Position numbers and translations under genes: made by a program. From assembly GCA_026710565.1 (NCBI GenBank), contig JAPOQV010000601.1:1-5904 (forward strand): a stretch of DNA of 5,904 nt, written 5' to 3'. The notes beneath the pieces are model-generated. The model made no database searches and was not told the origin of the DNA. It saw only the letters and a list, made by a program, of their open reading frames with translations. The stretch comes from Spirochaetaceae bacterium (lineage in GTDB: Bacteria > Spirochaetota > Spirochaetia > SZUA-6 > Bin103). Positions 1 through 5,604 of the stretch are shown piece by piece. Position 1 is the first letter of the stretch; the number at the start of each line of letters is the position of its first letter.

Positions 1-295
1 CGCCGGCCACGCCGCCGGGGAAGACGGTCACCTCGATGTCGCCGCCGGAAAGCCGGTGCCACTCGGCGCCGATCTGCTGCAGCGCCTTGTCCCACAGCGT
101 GTCCTTGGGCGCCAGGCTGGCGAACTTCAGGTTCTGCGCCGCGGCGCCCGCCGCCGTCAACGCCAGCAGCGCCAGACACGCGCACGCACGGCGCGCGGCC
201 GGGAGCCATCGCGGGCTGCCGCGCCGCTCGGCGCTTCCCGGCAAGCTTCCCGGCAAGCTTCCCGACAAGACTGCGTGTTCCATGATAGGGAGCAT
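1..295 (-). CDS. dctP: TRAP transporter solute-binding protein DctP, N-terminal part (runs off the left edge)
   Basis: This is the periplasmic receptor of a TRAP importer, which binds a solute (commonly a carboxylate) and hands it to the DctQM permease. I translated it directly: 98 codons are visible and the frame is open to the window edge. From about residue 54 the mature region reads QNLKFASLAPKDTLWDKAL, then a segment with SGGDIEVTVFPGG, which is the typical DctP opening. Before it are basic residues (ARRA, 34-37), a hydrophobic core (about 38-50) and an AAA-Q cleavage site near 53/54, so export by Sec is likely. The n-region is unusually long, about 30 residues, and contains a tandem repeat. 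The start is uncertain: ATG at 295, ATG at 283 and a TTG at 322 overlapping the permease stop are all in frame, and none has a clear ribosome binding site. It lies 23 bases after the permease gene and is surely in its operon. The substrate cannot be inferred because the binding-site region is not visible. Confidence 0.9.
   Translation of the reverse strand, partial: MLPIMEHAVLSGSLPGSLPGSAERRGSPRWLPAARRACACLALLALTAAGAAAQNLKFASLAPKDTLWDKALQQIGAEWHRLSGGDIEVTVFPGGVAG
234..269 (-). repeat. Three tandem copies of a 12-base unit inside the dctP signal-peptide region
   Basis: On the plus strand the unit cttcccggcaag occupies 234-245 and 246-257 exactly, and 258-269 with one change (g to a at 265). 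On the coding strand it adds four codons per copy, giving LSGS-LPGS-LPGS in the n-region of the DctP signal peptide. Because the unit is a multiple of three, gain or loss of a copy would keep the frame. Two HindIII-type AAGCTT palindromes fall at the unit junctions. Confidence 0.85.
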
Positions 296-318
296 GGTCG
301 CGTGCGGTGCAGGGAGCG

Positions 319-2322
319 TCAATTCACCGCACCGCCGGACAGGCCCAGCAGGCTGACCAGGGTCGTGGTAAGGGGAGGCACGTAGGTGATCACCAGCACC
401 GAAACGAGCAGGATCGCCAGGAACGGCAGGGTGGTGCGGTACAGCTTCGCGAGCGGAATCTCGAACCGGTAGGAGGCCAGGAACAGGTTCAGGCCGACCG
501 GCGGGGTCAGGTAGCCGAGCTCCAGGTTGGCCAGGAAGATGATTCCCAGATGGACCGGATCGATATCGTAGGACTCCGCGATCGGGGTCAGCAGCGGCAC
601 CAGCACGACGATCGCGGAGAAGATGTCCATCAGGCAGCCGGCGACGAGCAACGCAAGGTTGAGCAGGATCAGGAACACGTAGGGCGAGCGCACGTGGTCG
701 GAGAACCACTGCACCAGCGCCTGCGGCACCTGCGCGTCCACGATCGCGAACGACAGCGCCTTCGCCACTCCCAGGATGACCAGGATGCCGCCGATGATGG
801 GCGCGGCCTTGGCGAACAGGCGCGGCAGGTCGCGGAAGGACAGGTCGCGGTGGATCAGCATCTGCACGACCAGCAGGTAGACCACGGCGATCGCGGCCGT
901 CTCCACCAGGTTGGTGAGGCCGCCGAACAGCAGGCCCAGGATGATCACCGGCAGCGCCACCTCCCAGCCGGCGTGGCGCAGCGCCCGTCCGACCTCCCGT
1001 AGAGGCACCGGGGCGCCCGGACCGCCGGACGCGGGCGGTACGTCGGATGGCACCGGAGCGCGGGTGGAGCGCCGCGCCATGCGGGCGCGCACCAGCGTGA
1101 AGGCGATCAGGGCGAACACCAGGAGGATGCCGGGTCCTACGCCGCCGGCGAACATCGCCTTGATGTTGTTCCCGCTGACGACGCCGTACATGATGATGGG
1201 CAGGCTGGGCGGAAACAGCAGGCCGATGCTGCCGGAGGCGGTCAGCAGGCCGGTGGACAGATCCTTGCGAAACCCGTTCTCCGCCAGCAGCGCCGCCAGC
1301 AGGCCCCCGACCGCCAGGATGGTCACGCCGGAGGCGCCCGTGAAGGTGGTGAAGTAGGCGCAGATCAGCGTCGCGGCGATGATCAGGCCGCCGCGGTAGC
1401 GGGAAAACACCGCCGTGCACAGCCTGACCAGGCGCTGTCCCGCGCCGCTCTCCGAGAGCAGGAAGCCGGACAGGGCGAACAGCGGCAGCGCCGGCACGTG
1501 CACGCCGATGAGCATCACGTACGCCTCGTCGGGGACGGTCTCCAGCACCCCGTTGGAGGCGAACATCAGCAGGGCGATGCCGCCCAGCACGGCGAAGATC
1601 GGCACGCCTGCCCCCGCCGAGACGATCATGACGATCAGCAGCGGCAGCCGCAGCGACCTCATCGCGCCGTTCACGGTGTCTGCAAGGTCCAGGAGGGCGG
1701 TCTCGATCGCCGCCGGCAGCCCCGTGCCGATCTCCCAGGAAACGCTGACGATCAGGTTGGCAAGCGGCTGCGTCGACAGAATCACGCCGAGCGCGATGCC
1801 GAGCACGCCGGCCGCGGTCTCCGCCCGTCCCGGACGGCCTTCCTCCTGCGGCCGGGCGGCGGCCAGCACCAGGCGCAACGCCATGAGCCCGAAGCCGATC
1901 GGCAGGATCGCCAGCACCGCCCGCTTCGGGAACATCCCGACCCGCTCGTAGGCGCCGAAGGCCACCAGCGTCAGCGACGCCGCGCTGACGGCGATGCCGG
2001 TGGTGACCGCCACGGTGATGGTCGTGGCGGCGACCGCCGCCCAGCGGTCGTACGGGGCGGGCAGCTTCGGCAGGCCGGCGCTCAGCGACAGGTGCTGCCG
2101 CTCGCGGGTGGCGACGATGCCGGTCAGGCAGGCGGCCCAGACCACCAGGTGCCTGACGTAGCCGGCAGCCGCGGTCAGTGCGGCATCGAACAGCAGGCGG
2201 ACGATCACCTGCGCGGTCGGGATGATCGCCAGCAGCACGAGCGCGACGATCACCGCGCCGTCCTCGACGCGCGCGGCGCGCGATGCCGGCGGAGCCGTCG
2301 AGTCGGGAGCGGATTCGCTCAT
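319..2322 (-). CDS. dctQM: TRAP transporter fused small-large permease (DctQ-DctM fusion)
   Basis: This inner-membrane permease of 667 residues joins both TRAP membrane subunits, and imports the solute delivered by DctP using an ion gradient. Residues about 20-157 are a DctQ-like four-helix unit; the stretch VVWAACLTG followed by ATRERQHLSL (60-80) matches the family's W...A.re..H pattern. A linker with one more hydrophobic segment (171-192) leads to the DctM part from about 225. There the hallmarks are GVPIFAVLGG (239-248), FTGASGVTILAVGGLL (327-342), GSIGLLFPPSLPIIMYG (364-380) and, near the C-terminus, LMDIFSAIVVLVPLLTPI (564-581) and LELGYLTPPVGLNLF (600-614). The length equals DctQ plus DctM, so it looks intact. 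The ATG at 2322 is 10 bases after the upstream stop, without a strong ribosome binding site, which suggests translational coupling. SiaQM and Treponema TatQM are known permeases of this fused kind. A hydrophilic Pro/Gly-rich loop lies at 415-440. Confidence 0.95.
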   Translation of the reverse strand: MSESAPDSTAPPASRAARVEDGAVIVALVLLAIIPTAQVIVRLLFDAALTAAAGYVRHLVVWAACLTGIVATRERQHLSLSAGLPKLPAPYDRWAAVAATTITVAVTTGIAVSAASLTLVAFGAYERVGMFPKRAVLAILPIGFGLMALRLVLAAARPQEEGRPGRAETAAGVLGIALGVILSTQPLANLIVSVSWEIGTGLPAAIETALLDLADTVNGAMRSLRLPLLIVMIVSAGAGVPIFAVLGGIALLMFASNGVLETVPDEAYVMLIGVHVPALPLFALSGFLLSESGAGQRLVRLCTAVFSRYRGGLIIAATLICAYFTTFTGASGVTILAVGGLLAALLAENGFRKDLSTGLLTASGSIGLLFPPSLPIIMYGVVSGNNIKAMFAGGVGPGILLVFALIAFTLVRARMARRSTRAPVPSDVPPASGGPGAPVPLREVGRALRHAGWEVALPVIILGLLFGGLTNLVETAAIAVVYLLVVQMLIHRDLSFRDLPRLFAKAAPIIGGILVILGVAKALSFAIVDAQVPQALVQWFSDHVRSPYVFLILLNLALLVAGCLMDIFSAIVVLVPLLTPIAESYDIDPVHLGIIFLANLELGYLTPPVGLNLFLASYRFEIPLAKLYRTTLPFLAILLVSVLVITYVPPLTTTLVSLLGLSGGAVN

Positions 2323-2332
2323 GGGCCGCCGC

Positions 2333-4576
2333 TCATGCCGATCCCCGTCCGGAGGCCGGGGGCGAACCCTGCACGGCCGCCCAGGTGACGAGCGCGGCGA
2401 CCAGGAAGCGGTAGCGGTCCAGGCTCAGGATCTCGCGGTCTGCCAGGCCGGCCGCGACTTGCTCGGCCGCGCGGGCGTCGAGCGCCGTGCCGGACAGCGT
2501 GGCAAGCAGTGAACCGGCGGCCTTCGCGAAGCGCGCATGGTCTTCGCCCATCAGGTCGAGCATCTTATTCAACGGTTCGCGCGGCGTCCGCGACCGCCGA
2601 TTCTGAGTCAACTCGTCGCGCAGGCTGTCCAGGCCGGCGTCGGCGGAGTCCAGGAAGCTCCGGTAGTGGGGATACAGGAAGCTGCCCGCACCCAGGATCG
2701 CGGCGATCGCCAGGATCAGCTCGTCGCGCACGTAGGGCGCGAAGCGGCGGCTCAGCTTGGCGACGAGCACCGGGACCGAGGTCGCGCTGCCGAACAGCTC
2801 CAGGGCGGTGGCCGCATGGATGATCAGGCGAGGGTTCTCGGTGTCGGCCAGGAGCTGCTCGATCCGCCCCACGCTCGGCCGGTCGCCGAGCCGCCCCAGG
2901 GCCACCATCGCCTTGCCGGCCAGGAAGAAGTCGCGGGAGTCCAGGCTCTCCCGCAGGGCCGGGATCGCCTCCGTGACGCCCTTCTGGCCGGCCACGTTCG
3001 CGGCAAGGTAGGCGGTGGTGAAGTCGTGGTTGCGCAGCTCGTTGATCAGCGCCGGGGCCAGGTCCTCGCGAGTGTCGGCGGCGCTGAGCGCCGTCAGCGC
3101 TTCCGCGCGCACCGCGAACCGCGGCGAGGACAGCTTGCGCACCAGGTCGCGGGCGGTCCCCCGCGAGCGCGCCGAGCCGAGCTCCTGGATGAGCTGCTCC
3201 TCCTCGAACGGGCTGCGCACCCGCTGCAGCCGGTTGAGCAGCCCCAGCGCGCGCAGGTCGCGGATGGAGAACATCATCGACAGCACGTCGCGCGCGCGGT
3301 AGGCGCCGAGCCGCTCCAGTCCGCCCATGCCGACCACGATCGCCGCGAACAGCACCGTCACAATCGCGAAATAGGCCCGGAACGAGCCGGTCACCCCCAG
3401 CGCGCCGCCCAGCAGGTCCAGCAGCGCGCCGCCGGCCAGCGAGCCCAGCGTGCCGCCCAGCCCGGTGGCGAGCATGTACAGGATGCCCAGGTTGAGCCGC
3501 TCGGAGGCCTTGCTGATCGACAGGAAGTAGACGGTGGAGGCGCTCTGCAGCCCGCTGGTGCCCAGCATGAAGACGAAGAACGCCGCCGCGCCGTAGATCC
3601 ATGCCGCGGTCGCGGGCAGGGGTGGCGCCACCACCAGCGGCAGCATCACCACCGCGATGGCGGCGGCCGACAGCACCAGCAGCGGCTGCGCGCCGATCCG
3701 GTCGGTCATCAGGCCGCTGAGCAGGGCCATGCAGATGGCGCCGACGGAGCCGACCACCGTCACCAGCATGATCGAGTTGTCGCCCATGCCGTAGACCTGC
3801 CGCAGGAACACGATGAAGAACGGACTGACCATGAAGGATCCGGCGAACACCGCCAGGATCAGGAGCAGGAAGCGGCGCATGGTGGCGCCGCGCAGCGCCT
3901 CGACGGCGGCCCGCAGGAGCGGGCCCGAGCGTTCCTCGCGCGGCGGCTCCGGCAGGCGGAACACGTAGAAGGCGGCGATGACGCCGGTCGCCACGCCCAC
4001 CGCCAGGATGACCGTGAACACCGCCAGCGGCGACTCCCGGTCCAGGACCAGGCCCATCAGCAGGCCGGTCACCACGATCACGGCGTGGATGATGAGCTGC
4101 ATCCGCGACATGAACAGGCCGCGGTCCTGCGGCGTGGTCAGGTGGCCGATGACCGGCTGCATGCCGGCCATGCCGGCACCGCGCGCCAGGTTGAAGCCCA
4201 GCACGCCGATGAACAGCAGCGCGATCGCGGTGGTGGGCTGCCCCGCGCCCGCGAACAGCGCCACCACCAGCAGCGGCGCCGCCATGACGTAGCGGGCGCT
4301 CTGGAACAGGCCCATGGAGCGCACGTAGCCGAGCCGGTTGACCAACAGCCGGCCGATGATCGGCATGAACTGGGACAGCGGGATGACGGCGAACAGCACG
4401 CCGATCATCACGCTGCCCAGCCCGACCCGGAGTCCGAACAGCGTGATCAGGTTGCCCGACAGGCACTGGAACGAGCAGACGTTGAACAGCGTGAAGACGT
4501 GGAAGGTGCGCTGCGCGGCGCTGCGCTGCGCCGGGCTGAGGTCGCGGCGCTCGGGCGATGGGGCCGCGGTGCTCAC
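2333..4576 (-). CDS. MFS transporter with C-terminal HEAT-repeat domain
   Basis: This is a 747-residue membrane protein with a GTG start. Residues about 25-420 hold 12 predicted membrane helices in two groups of six, separated by a charged loop at 207-233 (PEPPREERSG), as in the Major Facilitator Superfamily. The motif-A-like loop is degenerate after helix 2 (GRLLVNRLGYV, 75-85) and better kept after helix 8 (SGLMTDRIGAQ, 287-297). After a linker, residues about 471-630 form roughly five helical HEAT-type repeats, for example DLVRKLSSPRFAVRAEALTAL (477-497, first 20 being the core) and AIPALRESLDSRDFFLAGKA (537-556). With both MFS termini cytoplasmic, the HEAT solenoid should face the cytoplasm. 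About 100 further helical residues have no recognised domain. It is the first gene of the TRAP operon. GTG is the only usable start: an in-frame stop lies at 4607-4609, and helix 1 begins by residue 25. The substrate is unknown. I recall similar fusions in spirochaetes, unchecked. Confidence 0.9.
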   Translation of the reverse strand: MSTAAPSPERRDLSPAQRSAAQRTFHVFTLFNVCSFQCLSGNLITLFGLRVGLGSVMIGVLFAVIPLSQFMPIIGRLLVNRLGYVRSMGLFQSARYVMAAPLLVVALFAGAGQPTTAIALLFIGVLGFNLARGAGMAGMQPVIGHLTTPQDRGLFMSRMQLIIHAVIVVTGLLMGLVLDRESPLAVFTVILAVGVATGVIAAFYVFRLPEPPREERSGPLLRAAVEALRGATMRRFLLLILAVFAGSFMVSPFFIVFLRQVYGMGDNSIMLVTVVGSVGAICMALLSGLMTDRIGAQPLLVLSAAAIAVVMLPLVVAPPLPATAAWIYGAAAFFVFMLGTSGLQSASTVYFLSISKASERLNLGILYMLATGLGGTLGSLAGGALLDLLGGALGVTGSFRAYFAIVTVLFAAIVVGMGGLERLGAYRARDVLSMMFSIRDLRALGLLNRLQRVRSPFEEEQLIQELGSARSRGTARDLVRKLSSPRFAVRAEALTALSAADTREDLAPALINELRNHDFTTAYLAANVAGQKGVTEAIPALRESLDSRDFFLAGKAMVALGRLGDRPSVGRIEQLLADTENPRLIIHAATALELFGSATSVPVLVAKLSRRFAPYVRDELILAIAAILGAGSFLYPHYRSFLDSADAGLDSLRDELTQNRRSRTPREPLNKMLDLMGEDHARFAKAAGSLLATLSGTALDARAAEQVAAGLADREILSLDRYRFLVAALVTWAAVQGSPPASGRGSA

Positions 4577-4582
4577 CGGCCG

Positions 4583-4611
4583 AAGGTAGGTTCGGACCGC
4601 GGGGTCGTCAA
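4583..4611 (-). promoter_or_regulatory. Sigma70-type promoter of the MFS-HEAT/TRAP operon, likely leaderless
   Basis: Reading the minus strand, a -35 box TTGACG (4611-4606) is followed by exactly 17 bases and a -10 box TACCTT (4588-4583, fitting TAnnnT). Only six bases (CGGCCG) then separate the -10 from the GTG start at 4576. Transcription normally begins 6-8 bases after the -10, so the mRNA should start at or next to the start codon. This agrees with the lack of any Shine-Dalgarno sequence and supports GTG as the start. It lies wholly in the 47-base gap after the nuclease gene. Confidence 0.65.
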
Positions 4612-4618
4612 TCGAACC
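4589..4618. promoter_or_regulatory. Inverted repeat within the operon promoter, candidate operator
   Basis: Plus-strand ggttcg (4589-4594) and cgaacc (4613-4618) are perfect 6-base inverted half-sites 18 bases apart, with centres 24 bases apart. One half-site touches the upstream side of the -10 box and the other lies one base upstream of the -35 box. That placement suits a dimeric regulator. It could alternatively form a weak RNA hairpin just after the nuclease stop, helped by gac (4595-4597) pairing with gtc (4607-4609), but no T-run follows. No regulator gene is visible. Confidence 0.35.
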
Positions 4619-4623
4619 GGGAG

Positions 4624-5484
4624 TCAGTAGCGGTAGGAGTGGACGACCGAGCCGCGGCCGTCGCGCAGCTCGGCAACGTCGCCGCTGTTGCTCCAGATGT
4701 TCTTCGTCGAGAGCTGCCGGCAGGTGTGATGGGTCGCCACGCAGCCGGTGCCGCTGCCCACGGCAAGCGTATCGCCGGGAGCCAGCACCACGTGCGAGGG
4801 AATCATCAGCCCGTCCCCGTCATCGTCCAGGATCCGCCAGCCGGAGATGTCCACGGCTGTGTCGCCGTCGTTGCGGAGCAGCACGTGCTCGTCCCGGCTC
4901 TGGTTGGCGATGTCCACGATGATCACGCTGGCGCGGGCCTTGCCCCGCCACACGCCGAGCTCCCGCGACCGGGCTTCCCGCTCCAGATCCTCGAACTGGG
5001 GCAGGAAGTACATCAGGTCGTCACGGCGATAGACGACGGCGAGCCCGGTCTCGAGCAACTCGGCGTTCAGCAGCGTGCCGTCCCGCAGGTAGACGAAGGC
5101 CAGCAGCCGGTCGAACTGGTCGCGCCGCCGGAAGTCGAACGCCAGGTACACCGGCCCGGCGCCCGCCCGCCGCTCCACGTGCGCGCGCGCTTCGGCGAAC
5201 AGCGGCTCGTCCCGCTCGGGGGGGTCGATTCCCATCAGGCGCACGCGCTCGACGGCGCGCATGCCGCGTGGCGGGTCGGCGATCGCAACCTCGAAGGTGT
5301 CGCCGTCCACGTGGCGCGTCACCGCAGCCGGGATCATCTGCTGCAGATCCGCGTCCCGGTAGTGCTCCAGGCGCGCCACCGTGACGTCGTAGACGATCGG
5401 CCGGCCGGCCTCCTCGCCTGCGGCTCCCAGGGCCGGCAGCAGCGAGAGGGCCAGCACCACTGCCACCCGCGTGCTCGCCGTCAT
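4624..5484 (-). CDS. Secreted thermonuclease (SNase-like) with C-terminal lamin-tail domain
   Basis: This 286-residue protein is predicted to be an exported, Ca2+-dependent phosphodiesterase acting on DNA or RNA outside the cytoplasm. Residues 1-23 form a signal peptide (MTASTR, then VAVVLALSLLPAL, AAG). The SNase domain spans about 51-181. Compared with staphylococcal nuclease it keeps the DGDT motif (60-63, with Asp62 matching Asp21), Arg82 (Arg35), Asp87 (Asp40), Glu90 (Glu43) and Arg126 (Arg87). The Thr41 position is Pro88, in GIDPPER. Residues about 185-286 fit a lamin-tail (LTD) beta-sandwich: VLLRNDGDTAVDISGWRI (201-218), a LAPGDTLAVGSGTG stretch, then WSNSGDVAELRDGRG. Cys248 and Cys255 could form a disulfide. 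LTDs are common on secreted bacterial nucleases and may aid substrate or surface binding. I chose the ATG at 5484 over a longer GTG at 5577 because it gives a clean signal peptide and sits 8 bases after a -10 box. The HNH gene ends 120 bases upstream. Confidence 0.92.
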   Translation of the reverse strand: MTASTRVAVVLALSLLPALGAAGEEAGRPIVYDVTVARLEHYRDADLQQMIPAAVTRHVDGDTFEVAIADPPRGMRAVERVRLMGIDPPERDEPLFAEARAHVERRAGAGPVYLAFDFRRRDQFDRLLAFVYLRDGTLLNAELLETGLAVVYRRDDLMYFLPQFEDLEREARSRELGVWRGKARASVIIVDIANQSRDEHVLLRNDGDTAVDISGWRILDDDGDGLMIPSHVVLAPGDTLAVGSGTGCVATHHTCRQLSTKNIWSNSGDVAELRDGRGSVVHSYRY

Positions 5485-5492
5485 GGAGCGGG

Positions 5493-5523
5493 AGTATAGG
5501 GACAGGCGCGCGGCGGTCGGCAA
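5493..5523 (-). promoter_or_regulatory. Promoter of the nuclease-LTD gene, likely leaderless
   Basis: Minus-strand TATACT (5498-5493) is a five-of-six match to the -10 consensus, rare in such G+C-rich DNA. Eight bases (CCCGCTCC) separate it from the ATG at 5484, so the transcript probably begins at or beside the start codon. The -35 is weaker: TTGCCG (5523-5518) at a 19-base spacing is the best candidate. The bases just upstream (5522-5545) are A+T-richer than the surroundings, as is common at promoters. Confidence 0.6.
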
Positions 5524-5604
5524 TGGGTCGTTTTCCAAACATGAAGGGGCCTTCCGGTTCCGTGTGGGCGAGACCACGGAGGGTGACGCGGGCGGCTGCA
5601 GGGC

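Noticed and set aside
282..322. Possible internal promoter for dctP (TTGACG at 322-317, TATCAT at 287-282)
   Set aside because: The two boxes are 29 bases apart, far from the 16-19 bases needed, and no suitable partner box lies at the right distance from either.
1498..2388. Plus-strand open frames over the DctQM gene (also at 307-1002 and 1415-1951)
   Set aside because: They are low-complexity shadows opposite an intact TRAP permease whose motifs are unmistakable.
2565..4466. 633-codon minus-strand open frame within the MFS-HEAT gene, in another frame
   Set aside because: It is an Arg/Ala/Gly/Pro-rich out-of-frame shadow with no membrane helices or domains.
4508..4532. Short gcgctgc-like repeats at the 5' end of the MFS gene
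   Set aside because: They encode an imperfect AQRSA-AQRT repeat in the cytoplasmic N-terminus; too short and degenerate to be more than compositional bias.
2537..4630. 697-codon plus-strand open frame antiparallel to the MFS-HEAT gene
   Set aside because: Its translation is a Gln/His/Arg/Asp-rich low-complexity string with no fold signature, the usual antisense shadow of a G+C-rich gene. The opposite strand encodes a clear MFS and HEAT protein.
5399..5410. ggccggccgg-type palindromic run
   Set aside because: It lies inside the nuclease coding sequence and is expected by chance at this G+C content.
5541..5556. Possible terminator hairpin after the HNH gene (GAAG/CTTC arms around a short loop)
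   Set aside because: The stem is only 4-5 pairs with a 2-4 base loop, and no T-run follows in the transcript direction.
5485..5577. A 31-residue N-terminal extension of the nuclease starting at a GTG at 5577
   Set aside because: It would bury the signal peptide and cover the -10 box at 5493-5498; the extension has no conserved features.
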